Of a stretch of DNA of 64,000 bases, positions 24,082-36,610 are shown piece by piece; within the stretch, counting starts at the first letter, position 1, and each line of letters starts with the position of its first letter. Under the pieces are notes generated by a model that did no database searches, had not been told where the DNA came from, and was given only the letters and a program-made list of their open reading frames with translations. Both the position numbers and the translations under genes were made by a program. Origin of the DNA: Drosophila miranda (lineage: Eukaryota > Arthropoda > Insecta > Diptera > Drosophilidae). The DNA is taken from contig NC_046674.1 in the NCBI RefSeq assembly GCF_003369915.1, positions 20,649,657 through 20,713,656 on the forward strand. The letters are read 5' to 3'.

Positions 24082-27000
24082 TGCTCCAGCTGCAGCAACA
24101 ACAGCAGCGACTTGTGGCCAACAAAGTCAATGACAATGGGAATGGGCAGGAGGAGGAGGGCCCTCTGCCTCTGCCAACCATCTCTCTCTCTCAGGGGCAA
24201 CAAACCCGAGCGCCCCTCCGTACCCCTTTCCGTATAGCTATCTCTATCTGTATCGGTGTAGCATCTTCAGTTCAGTGTAATTTTGAACGCAGCATTAAAG
24301 AGAGTACAAGAAATAATGCGACGACGCGACGTGAGGCAAGTGAAAATGTTGTTACCTTTTTACCTTGCCCGAGCTCAGGCCGCGACTTTCTTTCACACAC
24401 ACAGGCCACAGATGCAGATACAGAGATGGATACAGATACAGATACTTTGATACTCTCTTTTAAACACAATCCACGCTAGCCCCAGCTAGATCTGTGAGAT
24501 ACTTTTCGGTGTTTGTCCAAATATACGAGTTCGTTGCTAACTTACAGAATCGACCGGCCAAAAACCGAAGCCACAAAACGAAATGCAGCCAAAACCAGAA
24601 AACAAAAGCCCAAAAAAATGGATAATGGAAAATGGAAAATCCGAGGCGCGAAAGTGTGGGAGATTTGAGAGCAGCTGTTGCCGAGCGAGGAATGACAGAG
24701 CACAGGCTGTTGATAGATCTGGATAGACGGACGGACTAATTAAGTCGTTCGAGATAGCAGCGACCCCCTTCTTCATCTTCATCTTCGTCTTCGTCGCCGT
24801 CTTCGAACGGAAGCGAAGTCGGTTGCTCTGCGCAGCCTCATCCTCATCTTCTCCGGGCTGGGCGCATCTCCAATTGATGTTGGGGATGTGGTTGAATGCG
24901 GAAATCTTGTTGGATGGCAGTCTGCAGTCACAGTGGTAGTCGGGGACGCCGCGTATTAAACTCTAATCAGCAAGATGTGATGATATGATAGGGCCACGAA
25001 GCACTCGGAATAGGTAGCAATTTGTCAGATGTTGGGGTTTCATAACAGTTACAGCCAATTGCCTTGTCACTGATGGTGTCGGGATACCAGTTCGGGCTGG
25101 TCATGGCTCACATGAAGGAAATGCAGGTGAAGAGGTGATGTACATATGTGAGATTTCCTGGCAGATATTCGTATTTTGCCTCTACGAGTCCTCGTAGAAT
25201 CACCCCAATTGAAGGAATAGCAGTAATAGAGGAGAATGTCGATCGATTCAGATTCAGGCAATCATATCTATAAGCTTGCATCAAAATATCTTAAATTTCC
25301 GAACAAAATGCCATTAAGATTTCTATATCCAAGTTTCGAAAACGATTTTCTACTGTTCCCAGACTCAGACCATGACTCAGCCGAAGAAAAGGGGGGCTTA
25401 AGCAATCCATGTCAATCAAACGTAGAAATATCTTGCATTGGGCTAAGGGTAGGGGGAAGGGAAACCAGATGAAGAAAATTCGGTGAAGTCACCACGCATC
25501 TTATCCAACAAATTCTGCTCGCCTCGAGCCTCGAACGACATTAGGCACAAATTTTGTGTGTTTGTGCTAGCGCTAACCTTGCCACAGGCTTAACTTCCAT
25601 TTCCATCCGATAATTCGCTGATATTTTTGCCAACTAAAGATTATTAATGATCTTACTTGAAGAGTTGGTTCTAATGATCTACAATCTAAAACTGAACACT
25701 GAAAACTGAAAACCGAAAACCATTTCCTGTCTAATACTGTCAGGGCATGAAAAACGAAAGTTCCTAAATCTTGATGTGCGCATTAGAGGCTACCCGAACA
25801 CCAACCCGACTCCCATTAGTTGGGTGACACACATACCCATATGTATCTCTCCATAGTTCCAAGGGTACTGATACTTCTCTTTTTATGTACTTTCTGGGTA
25901 ACTTGCACTTACTGCCTTTTCGGCCAACCGTTTTCCAGCCGTTTCGATTTGTTTTCTTCTCCTTTGTGGCCGAGTTGTTTTATAAACACGCGAATATTAC
26001 ATTAAACATTTTGGTATATATTTTTCTGGTTTTCGTTTCGTTTGCTCTTTTTTCTGTTTTTAATTTTTGGGAGGTCTTTTGTGTCTGAGTGTGGATGGAG
26101 TGTGGAGCTCGGCTGCTTAATGGGTGTAAGCATATTTATGGCCTGTCATTACTTTTCCGTAAATTAAACTTTTTAATGCGAAAATTGCTTAGAGCATAAT
26201 TTTTTTAATAATCCACAGTGGAGCAGAGCACTTGAAGCCTGGCCTAGGAACAGCCGCCGCGGCGGCTAGTGAAGAAAGTTATTGTATAATCGGACAGGTA
26301 GAGAGATGGGAGATGGTTAGAGGAACGTAGAGTAGAGTTTTCCGTATTACGTGGGCGGCGTTTTTTTTTATGTTCGGTTTTTGTTTTGGGGTTATTCGGG
26401 TATTTGGATCAAATGGTCATGGCTTTCTAATTGCAATTGTGCTCCGCTTCGTGGTTGTGGTGGAGCCATGGGGCCGCTCCCATTCTTCGTCCACAAAAAA
26501 GAAGCTTCTGCAGCTGCTGCCGAAAAAATACATATATACAAACATATGTATGTACTTATGGATATGGATATGTGGCTGTCTATCTGTATGGTAGGAAAAA
26601 CAAAAGGCCAACGCCAAGGCAACCTCAAGAAGCCGTTATGTCAGCGCGCATACTCGTAGCCCAGTACGAGTATAAATCATTAGAGGCAGGTTACGCTCGG
26701 CAATTTATTTGCTCCACACATGAAACGTATCTTGTAGATGTATCTCGAAGCCTACGCACGTCTGCCCATGCCCAAGCCCATGCTCAGAACACATACGTCA
26801 GGCCGAGCTTTGCTTAGAATCTAAGCATCTTGTGGCCTGGGACTGGGACTGGGACTGGGGGACTGCCAGCCCAGCCTGCGCGCCGAAGCAAGCAAGGAAG
26901 CTGGCAAAACTATCTGATAAGTGTCAAGATTGTATAACCTTCGAGTGCGGTGCGGTGTGGTATGGTGCGAGAGATCTCCCTTGGCCCCGCCAAACAGTTA

Positions 27001-27605
27001 TACATAATTAAATTCAGAGCCAGAGTAGCTATCAGAGATGGGAGTGAGACTTTGTCCAGTCACGTTATTGGAGCGGGATAAGCCAGATGATGCTTGCAGT
27101 GTTTCTGCGACTGCCTTGAAGCCAAATAAATATTCGATATAAAAATACCCATAGAAATGTAAGGGGTATTTGCATGTAATGAAACTGAATGTATCTAAGG
27201 GAACAATTCAATATCTTAGACATCTTTTATTTTATAACAGTTCTGCCCTCTGCTATAAATATACTCGTAATACTTGTTTTACCACCATTTGGTTTTAGAA
27301 CAAAAATGTTTTTTGCTATTTTCTACAAAATAATCAACATGGAATGGAATTTTCAATTATTTTGGCTGGAGCTAATAATATTCCTTTGGCTATACAACAT
27401 TCTTTGAGCATCACTGCCAGTACTCGCAGTGACTTTTTGAAAATCACTTTATCACCAGCAGCAACAAAGAAAAAAAAACAAAAGGAAAAATGAAAAATCA
27501 CAGATACACTCGTACTCGCAATGTTTCAGTACGAGCATTCGTGTACCTTACAGGCACTACTGCCGCACAGTGAGCCCTCAAACGCTGGCTGCCTACGATT
27601 CGAAG

Positions 27606-27663
27606 GTGCGACGGTGCGACGGTGCGACGGTGCGACGGTGCGACGGTACGACGGTACGACGGT
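27606..27663. repeat. Octanucleotide tandem repeat GTGCGACG
   Basis: About seven units of an 8-base repeat, with the last ones changed to GTACGACG. The unit is not a multiple of three, so copy-number change would shift any frame through it. It lies just upstream of the alternative first exon at 27704, and for that reason I start that exon at the downstream ATG. Confidence 0.85.
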
Positions 27664-27703
27664 ATGGCTGTTCCATTGTTTTGGGCCCACAGCTGAGAAG
27701 CAA

Positions 27704-27927
27704 ATGGAAAAATTACCCAAGCCGAGCCAAGCCAAGCCATGCCAAAGACCCTATGTGCGCAAGGTGGCCCGCCTCTGGGGGCTCCAGAGGCCCAAAACGC
27801 GCTGTGAAAATGAGGAAAAACAGATATCGCAGCGCGTAGACAATGACGGGGCAGAGCAGAGCAGAGCCGAGAGCGCCAGCAGCTGTGGCACGGCTCTGTC
27901 TGACTTTGAACCGCCGCCGCGGCTCAG
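27704..27927 (+). CDS. Alternative first coding exon 2 of the ankyrin-BTB gene
   Basis: ATG at 27704 in the context AGCAAATGG, then 74 codons beginning MEKLPKPSQAKPCQRPYVRK and ending in a proline/arginine-rich stretch, with AG left over before a CAG|GTGAGC donor. Phase 2 and the AG+A = Arg split codon again match the acceptor at 30962/30963. The resulting isoform would be 1,342 aa. The frame is open further upstream, but only across the 8-base tandem repeat, so the ATG at 27704 is preferred. The peptide is basic and low in hydrophobic residues, with no domain that I recognise. There is no transcript support. Confidence 0.45.
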
Positions 27928-28289
27928 GTGAGCTTCGTTTTTCAGTCGAGCTTGATGTGCGCGAGCGAACGGTAATGCGGGCTCGAAATTTGGCGACTGT
28001 CGGAATTTTTTTTTCGGACATTCGACTTTTGGAGCTTTGAATTTCGAATTTTGAGTTTCGGTCGCGGCTCGCCGAGCACGAGAGCAATGATAATTTATAA
28101 TTTGCATAATTGTTGTTATTATTTGTGCGATTAACATAGAAAACAGCTGCAAAAGCAGCAAAAGGAAATCGGGAATCGGGACTAGAAAAAGAAAGAAAAG
28201 TGCCAATAGGAAGACAAAGAGAAAAAGAGGAAGTGTGTGGCCGTGTCGAAGTGAAATGAAACCAAACTAAATCAAAACAGCACCCAATC

Positions 28290-29092
28290 ATGTATTGCAC
28301 CAAAGATTGCTCCTGCAGCCTCTGCCGCGAGCTACGGAACTACAAGATAGGATCCAAGAAGGCACCCCCGCCCCCCCTGCCACCGCCTACAGCGAACTCC
28401 ACATCCCTCCTGGGCAGAATGCTGAACGAGAACTTCATCCTGCGACGGCGGGGCATTTCTCTCAAGAACTTTCAGCCGCAGTCGCTGCGGAACAGCGAAA
28501 TGTGTCAGCAGCAGCAGAAGCTGCCAATGCCACGGCCCGGACAGACACCCTCGCCCACGCCCATCGAGGAGCTTCCCGACTGGGTGGAGGACACGAGCAG
28601 GACGCGACCGGCCAACCACAAGGTGGTCATCTACTTTGGGGACTCCATCAATCGCAATCAACCGCAAGTGCAACTGCAACCGCAAACCCAAGCCCAGATC
28701 CAGCCGCCGTCTTCAGCTCCACTTCTAGCTCCAGCTGCAGCTGCAGCAGCCTCACCATTGTTATCGCCCAAAGAACTGCACTCGCAGCTGCTCCACGAAA
28801 TGTCCCAGAAACTGAAGTCCAATGACAAAGCGGTGGAGAAGGAGGAGGTGGAGATGCAGAAGGTGGAGCAGGCCAGAGCCGTGGAGGAGGGGATTGATAG
28901 GGTGGAACGGGCAGAACGGGCGGATGATGAACTGCCGCCCTACATTGAGAGCGTGCAGAATGGCGTAATTAATATCAGAATTGAAGGCAATTACCGGCGA
29001 GCCAGTGCTCTGGTGGAAACGGTGGCAAAGCCAACTCTGGCCGTGGTCGGTCCAACGAAATCTGATGCTACCACTGCTGTCACTGATGCCAC

Positions 29093-29125
<33 letters not shown>

Positions 29126-32100
29126 CGGAGACGACAACGACCCTGGCCACGATGCGGAGACGGACTCGTGCGACTGGAGCTACGTTCAGGAGTGGCGACG
29201 AGCAGCCAGACGGTACTGGAAAATATTTAAAATTATACGCAATTATTTGTTGCCTCTTTTCCATTTCCATTTATATATTTTCTGCTGCAATTCTTTTGTG
29301 AAAGTTGAGTAGAAAAGGGATTTATAGGTAGAGAATTGATTGAAATTGATTAGAAAAGGGAAAGGAGTCAGTTTTGGGATGGAAAACCCACGGTAAACCA
29401 GACAGAATTAGAAAGCCGAGTCAAAAAGCTCTTTGCCAAAAATGCTGATCATTTTTAAAGGCATCCGTTCAATTAGATCCGTTTTTTTAACTCATTAAAA
29501 CATTTACAGAAATGAACAATCGTAAAAGTTTTCTATAGAGCACAAATTTGCATATGACAGAATAAACTACATATTTCTATAGCAATTGAATAAACAATTC
29601 TGAATCTTTTAATGTTGATCATTCATACATTTAATGTCACATAAAAACTGCTCACATTAAAATCAAACTGAATACAAATTAGGAAACCATTTTAAAGACA
29701 AGCCAACTCATTTTATAACATCCGAAATATACAAATACAAGACCATCAGTGGTCCCAAAACATATTTCCCAAAACAAATAATAATAATAGTGATATACGA
29801 AAACAAGAATGCCAAATAAAATGCTTGTAAGAAAAACCAAACGAAAGGTCACTGCACGACAATAAAAAGACTAATCAAACTTCCTTAGGAATGGGATCAT
29901 GGCAACAAGTCCCAAAGAAATTTCAGCTGCTGTCCATAAATTTTATTTAGCACAGAACAGTGTCCAAACCATTGTAGATTCGTCTGGATAGACAATGGAA
30001 GATGTGTCAGGCTACGGCGAAATTAAAAATTTGGGTCAATCGGAGCTCAAGTTACAGCATAGACCACTCTGGGGTTGGGCGAAATATCTTCATTCTTCTG
30101 TGTTTTTTATTCTGTATTCTACAAAGAATACACTCATAAAGGAATGAAAAGATTTTGACAACGCTGACGACTGACTTTTCGCATGCAAATGAAACATCGT
30201 AACTGGCTTTAAATATCATTTGTTTATGCTGTTTTTTATTTTGAACGAGCCCAGTTAGAAGACGATAATCAAGAAATGCGATAATGAATCGTGGGGACTA
30301 AGATAAACCTACTTTCGAATAAAAAATGAAATTTTGAACTGGAGAAATTTCTCAGTCTTGCCTCATATAATATTACAATATTCATTTATATTGACAACGA
30401 ATCAAAATATCCTCTCCAATATTTACAATTGCTAGAAGCTCTCTCATTGTTCGCCTCGTTTTTCACCAAGATATTTGATTCTTATGAGCCTGTTCTGAGA
30501 CCAACTCCTACCGAATCTCGACTTGATGACGGAATTTAGACATCTTGTCCCTGTATGTGCAACCACTTTTAATTACGTGCCACTGATTCAGCGCACGGCT
30601 CGCGTCTAACCAGAAGATTGGTATCATGGTGTGAAGAGAGATTAGAGTCCACGTTAGACGTAGCCTTTGTTTGTCTTAGAATGGGATTTCTCAGTTGTTA
30701 TTATTAAATACAAATTTATGTGTTATGGTTAAGGAAATGAAGCGGTATTTAATATAAAATTGGGTGCTAAATTATTAAACAGAGAGAAACATGTAATACC
30801 TATTTTAAAGAGAGCCCCTGCTGTCACTATGTTTACTATCTATGTTTTTTAAGTATTTTATTCCTGGGCAACCGCTTTGATTAACATTGTAAGACTTATA
30901 TTTTATATATATATATATATATTGAATTATAATATTTATATAATGAATATTATTTCTTGCAGACCCACTGGCAACTTGCCTCCCAGTTTCGGACAGCTCC
31001 CGGCGCCCAGTCAGATTACTGGGCTGCCTCCCATGCCTCCGCCTCTGCTGCAGCCATCACAGCAGCAGCAGCAACAGCAGTCGACTCCACTGTCGCCCCA
31101 TGGACCACACAGCGGTCTGGCGGTGTCGATGGCTGCGCCAGCACCTCGGGTGTTCAAAGAATTAGCCCAGCACCCCAACAAGGGAGTGGGGCACAAGGTG
31201 GGGGTCCCGGGAAATCTCGCCTTGAGCCAAGGCCAGATTCCGCTTCCCAGCCAGATGACTTCGCCCGTTAGAGCCACCAAGGCGCTGATTCCCCAGCGAG
31301 CGGTGGCGGGTCCCGCTCGCCTGACCGTCCAGAGTACGCCCGTGAAATCGCAGCCTCCGCAGCTGAGTGGGAGTCTCAGCCAGACCTCGCCCAGCCGACC
31401 CACACTGGGCATACCCACCACGGCCACGAGCACGACCAGTGGGAATCCCCCGCCAGCACGAACGCACCAGCACGATCAATTCCGGGCACTGCAGCGCGTA
31501 CAGGAATGCCACAGCTCCTCGGATGAGAACCGGAGCTCGGGCCATGCCAGCATGTCGGACACGGGAGGCCACAGCTCCTCCCCGGCAGGAGGCATGACCC
31601 TGGGACCTCTGCCCGAGGATCGGCTGGCGGCGGGAGTGACCAATAGAAGCACCCGATCTCGACGACACCGGGGCATATTGCCGGCGGGCAAGGCACCCTG
31701 GAGCGGGACAGGCCTGGAGGACATAAAGCTGGCCATGCTCACACTGCGCTCCCAGACGAGCAGCAGCACGTACAGCAGTCTGAGCGCCGGATCGGAGAGC
31801 TCCGAGCCAGCCAGACGTCTGGGCCGTTACTCCTCCCTGGAGACGGTGATCACCAGTACGAGTGCCGACGAGTTTGTGTGGGTGGACTCGCACAACCGCC
31901 TGGTAGAGCTGCAGCATCCGCCGTGGAGCCAGCAGTGCATCATACGGGTGCTGAGGGGCGGCCGTTGTAAGCAGCAGGCGGAGCACATGGCCGTGGAGGT
32001 CGTCTCCAGATTGGGCTACCTGCTGCAGCGGGCTCTAGTTAGAATTGCTAGGGAGATCCAGCGCTTCTCGGCGGGATTGGGAATGTGCTCCAAGCAGGAG

Positions 32101-35100
32101 GTGGCCGGTGCCTTCCGGGTTGTGCTCTGCTCGACTCTGGCCGACTCCTGTACCAAGGCCTGCATGCGTGCGGCGGCCATGTTCGCCGTGCCGGGGGAGA
32201 GTGCGCTGAAGCAGAGCAAGTCCTCGCGAGCAGGCCTCCAGTTGTCCGTCGGTCGCTTCTATCGCTGGATGACCGACGCTCGACTCGGCAAGTTTATACA
32301 TGAATATGCCGCAGTGTATCTTTGTGCCGGCGTCGAGAATCTCCTCGAGGAGATCATGCTGCAGTGTAGCAACGGCAACACAGCGGCCGCCCTCGACCAG
32401 AGCATAGCCAACTCGGGTGACGTTTGGGGTCTTCTGCAGCCCTTTGCTCATCTAAATGCGGGACGCATTGCCTCCGGTGCTCTGACCATGCCCTGCTGGG
32501 CCAGTGCCTCCTCCCTGGCCACCTGCGTGGGCAGCATCCGGGAGCTTAAGGAGAAAGCCCTGCGCACACAGCAGGAGTTCCAGCTGGGCGCCGCCCTCTC
32601 TGGCTCCGCTCTGGCTGCGCTCTTTTACTTCATGCGCTGCTCCCAGCTGGAGCACACGGAGCTGCTGGCCGCCTCAGGATCGGGATCCGGCCAAGCCGCC
32701 CCAGTGCCGCCCAATAATACTGGCAGCCATCATGTCCAGGAGCTGTGCTATGAGCGCGCCTATGTTGTCCTTCCCCCCCTGGCCGAATGGTTGAGGGTCG
32801 CCTCGGCGCATGCCGAGCACCGCAGCGCTCTGATGATAGACAAGGATGATGTGATGCAGGCGGCCCGGCTCCTGCTCCCGGGCGTCGACTGTCCTATCCG
32901 TCCCGTGGCCCACGATGAGGAACTGCCCACCAAGAAGACTCATTTCAATGCGGGCTCCAGTAGCTCAACGGGAACGGGCACAGGTAACAGCAGTTCCAGT
33001 TCGCCGGTGGTTAGTGGAATTGGTATCGGGATTGGCGAGGATACCTCAGAGCTGGGCAGGCGCGCCACCATTGGAGTGGCCTTTAAGGTGAGTGCGATTT
33101 TTAATATCGGTACCCATTGCAAAACCTAATCCCTGTCCATCTTCTTTGCAGCTGCTTCTCACTGGCCGCGCCGAGCTACTGGCTCAGGCTGCCCAACTGC
33201 TGCCGCCCACAACCCGCTACGACACCCAGAACAGCGCTGGCCTGACAGCCCTGATGGTTGCCAGCATCCGCAACGACGAGGTGGCTCTGCACGCGCTCTT
33301 GGACGCCGGCTGCGATCCCAATGTGGAGGTGCCGCCCGCCGGCAGCTCTGGCCATCCGGCCATCCTGCCGGACACGCAGCACTGGACAGCCCTGAGCTTC
33401 GCCGCCAGTCGCGCCAACTACGTGGCTCTGAGGATTCTGCTAGAGCGGGGCGGCAAGGTTGAGGGCGGAGCTCGCAGCAGCGAGGAAAAGTGTACCTTGA
33501 CGCCGCTGCAGTTGGCCGCGGGCACGGGCAACCTAGAGATCGTGGCCCTCCTGCTGGCACATGGAGCGAACGCCTTCCTCTCCACCCAGCAGAAGGACTC
33601 CCTCTGCTTTGCGGGATCGGCGCAGAAAGGTTGCTTCTGTGCTATCTCCGTTGCCGCCGCCCACGGGCATCGGTCTTGCCTGCGCAAGCTGCTCACCCAT
33701 CCCGTGTTGCCTGGCACTCGGGATGTCCTCTCACTGGAGGAAATGCTGGCAGAGGGCGATGTGGCTGGAGTAAGAGGGGGTCCAGGCAATGTCCCGACCA
33801 ATGCCAATAGCGAGGACATTCTACCGTTGCTGAACAAGACGCAGATCAAGCGACTCCAGGAGGCCATGTACCACAGTGCCGAGAACAACCATTTGGGTGA
33901 GTTAAGGGAGAGTTTCGAAAATAACAAAATGGCTCTAAAAACGAATCCCTGGATTACTTATTTCAAATGAATGCACATTCATTATTGTTTGTTTATAATC
34001 GGCTGAAGCTAGTCAAAATTTAATTTAAAACCGGATGAGGCGCAAAAACGTTGAAAGAGTTTTGTTTAATACCTATTTTTATATTTAAGTGCTGAAAAAA
34101 TGTGATTTTTATTGTTGATCTTATTACCAGAGAATGTGTATTTAATTGAATGAAGGATAAGCTCCAATTTGGTGAAATTTATATGTACATATGTACGAGT
34201 ATATGTATGTATGTAATTGACACAGAGTGTATCTCTATGAATTTCAGACATAACCATTGAACTGCGCAAACTGGGGGTGCCTTGGACTCTCCACTGCTGG
34301 ATGCATGCCCTGTCGGCGGCGCACGAGCTGCGGCTGGATGCTGTTATCGACCAACTGCTGCAGGACTTCCTCCAGGTTTGCCCGGACGACTACAGCGCTC
34401 AGTTCGTGAGCGAGTGCCTGCCGCTGCTTTTCAACATATTCCGGAACAAGAACGAGGGCACCACCCTGCTGCTGGCTGACATATTTGCCACCTGCTTTGG
34501 CTGGGAGACGCTGCAGCCGGTAAAGGAGCAGCCACAGATGCAGCCAGTCCAGGGCTCTCGCATAGATCCCAAGTTCGTGAACAACCCGGAACTGAGCGAT
34601 GTCACATTTAGGTGAGATTAAGGACCCAAATATATCCATTTGAGTGGGTAATACTTTCGTTTCACTACTCAGAGTTGAGGGCAAGATCTTCTATGGGCAC
34701 AAGATCGTCCTGGTCACAGCCTCGCCGCGCTTCCAAAGCATGCTTAGCTCCAAGTTGAGCGATGCCAGTTCCACGCCCACGGTCCAGATCAACGATATAC
34801 GCTATCACATCTTCCAACTGGTCATGCAGTTCCTCTACAGCGGCGGATGCGGCTCTCTAGATGTGGCCCATGGAGATGTCCTCGAGCTAATGGCTGCGGC
34901 CAGCTTCTTCCAGCTGGAGGGTCTGCTCCGATATACAGAGGCTCGCTGCTCCGAAATGGTCGATGTGGACAATGTGGTGGCCATGTACATACATGCCAAG
35001 GTGAGCCACCGTACTCCTCCAGCAAAACCACCTGAACGAATCTCAATGATATCCATATTCATTCCTCCCAGGTCTACAATGCCCATCGTCTGCTGGAGTA

Positions 35101-35314
35101 CTGCCAGTGCTTCCTGCTTCAGAATATGGTGGCTCTGCTCACCTACGATGACTCGGTGAAGCGTCTACTGTTTGCAAAGAAGATACCCAATCACGACGTC
35201 CTCGCCGGCCTTTTGCAGACCCTGCAGACCCGCCTTAAGACGCGCAAGCCCAATTCTGGCGGCGGCCTGGTCCACTCCTATCGATCGCCTCCGGCCACGC
35301 CCGTCAAGAAGTAA
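28290..35314 (+). CDS. Ankyrin-repeat BTB/POZ protein of the BTBD11/ABTB2 type
   Basis: Read as join(28290..29212, 30963..33087, 33152..33896, 34248..34611, 34673..35000, 35072..35314), 1,575 aa. All introns are GT-AG and every junction keeps frame. Exon 1 begins MYCTKDCSCSLCRELRNYK and is low-complexity (Pro, Gln, Ala runs, and a poly-Asp run from a GAT repeat near 29093-29126). Exon 2 is Ser/Pro-rich, then carries a helical segment (about residues 617-760) resembling the histone-fold region of ABTB2/BTBD11. Ankyrin repeats occupy about 1030-1180 (GLTALMVASIRND, TPLQLAAGTGN). A BTB domain lies at about 1378-1490 (LSDVTFRVEGKIFYGHK), followed by a BACK-like tail. Family members are thought to act as cullin-3 adaptors or synaptic/cytoskeletal scaffolds; which applies here is unknown. 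Two other first exons can replace exon 1. Confidence 0.88.
29213..30962 (+). other. Intron 1 of the ankyrin-BTB gene
   Basis: AT-rich intron of 1,750 nt from a GTACTG donor to a TTTCTTGCAG acceptor preceded by a TA microsatellite (30901-30922). I see no gene or repeat copy inside. Confidence 0.7.
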
Positions 35315-36046
35315 CCCTCTCCCCATAACAGAATCCAATTCGTATTTATTACATTATTTTTTTTAATTGAATCTTTGAGCTTTTATGTATTATAATAATT
35401 TCCCAGCCGGATACCGATCCCCTTCTTCAAGACTCTACCTTAGTTGTACTTTTTTTTTATTTTTTTTTGTATTCTCAATTTGTTCAGCGCACTGTTAACT
35501 TATACGAACCCCAGGATCGTCAAGAAGCCGATCCTCTAGCTATTATTTTGTAGTTGAAATTGTTTCTGCATTAAATGAAGAACGTAACCTTTTTTTTATT
35601 CCAATTAATTTCCTTTGGCGGTACCTTTTAGTGAATTTCCTCGATCTAGGTATTTGTCCAATTTTTCCCAAGGCTTTCATTGGTCTCCAAAACAAAAGTA
35701 GCTTGTTAAATTATGGGGAAATCCTTGCTGATGTTTTCCGCTATGATACTTACAATCTTGAAAATTTTGTGATTGGGCTAGGAGGCAGATCTTGAATTCG
35801 AAGCTAATAGGAACAGGCCCTTGTTGAGTTGCTGTCCAATATGATACATTGAAAAAACCTACTAGAAAAACAGGTTGTAAGAATGCATTATAGATTTCAG
35901 CTGGGATGCAACCATGGCCCTCAGCAGAGTAATCCCTTCTCTTCTGTAAATTCTTCTGTACGGGAACGGTAACCTTGAAAATCAACCAATCCACCACATT
36001 ATTCAATCAAAAAACACTACAAATTCGATTCGATTCGTATCAGATC
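35315..36046. other. 3' UTR of the ankyrin-BTB gene and convergent spacer
   Basis: T-rich tracts at 35360-35370, 35450-35470 and 35590-35600 suggest 3' untranslated sequence. The - strand has a 110-codon opening at 35677-36006 without a suitable ATG (see findings). No further gene is supported. Confidence 0.4.
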
Positions 36047-36052
36047 TTTATT
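36047..36052 (-). terminator. AATAAA overlapping the cuticle-protein stop codon
   Basis: On the - strand the sequence reads CCCTAATAAAG: the AATAAA begins inside the TAA stop. If used, the 3' UTR would be only a few tens of bases. A later signal could be used instead; I saw no other canonical one nearby. Confidence 0.45.
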
Positions 36053-36546
36053 AGGGCTTTGGAGGCTTGGCGTACTCCAGATCGGGCTGGGCCACCAGCT
36101 GGCTAACTTGTTTGGCGGCCACCGAAATCTGCGGCAATATGGCACCGCCTTCGGGTACGAAGCCATGGTCGTCGGCCTTGTAGGTGACGGTCACTTCCTG
36201 GCCATTGGCATCAAAGTAGGAGTAGGAGCCGCTTATCTCGAGGTACTCGTTGTCCGTGCCCGGATTCCTCAGCACAGCCTCCTCACGCCGATGGGTGCCG
36301 TCCTCGGAAAGGTAGGAGAAGTTGTAGGAACCATCCTCGTGCTTTTCATTCGACGATTCTAGAATGGCCACGGGTGGCTGGGTGGTGGAAGTGACATGAT
36401 CCACTGGAGCAGACAAAACAACCGTTACCAGGCAGAGGGCCAACGAGATGATGAGCTGTGGTGGAGGTGGAGGTCATCAGATGAGGTAATCCTTGGAGGT
36501 GAGATGGAATCTCTGGGGCGATGGCGATACTTACAATCTTGAACAT
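36051..36546 (-). CDS. RR-1 cuticle protein (chitin-binding type 4)
   Basis: Read as complement(join(36051..36455, 36535..36546)), 138 aa. The first exon encodes just MFKI before a GTAAGT donor, the typical arrangement of insect cuticle-protein genes. A signal peptide follows (MFKILIISLALCLVTVVLSA), then the extended Rebers-Riddiford consensus of RR-1 type: DGSYNFSYLSEDG, EISGSYSYFDANGQEVTVTYKADDHGFVPEG. These proteins bind chitin through a beta-rich surface of aromatic residues in soft cuticle. A TATAAA box lies 59 nt upstream of the start and an AATAAA overlaps the stop. From remembered order it could be a member of the D. melanogaster 78C Cpr cluster; I cannot assign which. Confidence 0.92.
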
Positions 36547-36604
36547 GTTGCTGTCTGGATGGGAAGCTGATCTTGATTTGAGTCGTGTTCAGCCCAGACA
36601 CCTC

Positions 36605-36610
36605 TTTATA
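36605..36610 (-). promoter_or_regulatory. TATA box of the cuticle-protein gene
   Basis: AATATAAAGAGG on the - strand, 59 nt upstream of the ATG, with a plausible ACTCAAA start region about 31 nt downstream of the box. Strong TATA boxes are usual for cuticle-protein genes. Confidence 0.6.

Larger units (their letters stand above)
20103..27703. other. Large intron/regulatory region of the ankyrin-BTB gene
   Basis: No other supported exon. It contains dispersed-repeat remnants (20533-20865 and 22340-22678), GT runs (23217-23234), CAGATA repeats (23577-23612), an ACTCGT tandem (24059-24081), a region with GATACAGATACAGATAC at 24415-24450, and an inverted pair of the TACTCGTA octamer at 26651-26672. 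Several short frames (for example 24081-24479 and 25236-25472) look like chance openings. Confidence 0.45.

Noticed and set aside
27521-27703. Upstream extension of the 27704 exon to an ATG at 27521
   Set aside because: It would translate the 8-base tandem repeat, whose copy-number changes would break the frame; the ATG at 27704 has good context and avoids it.
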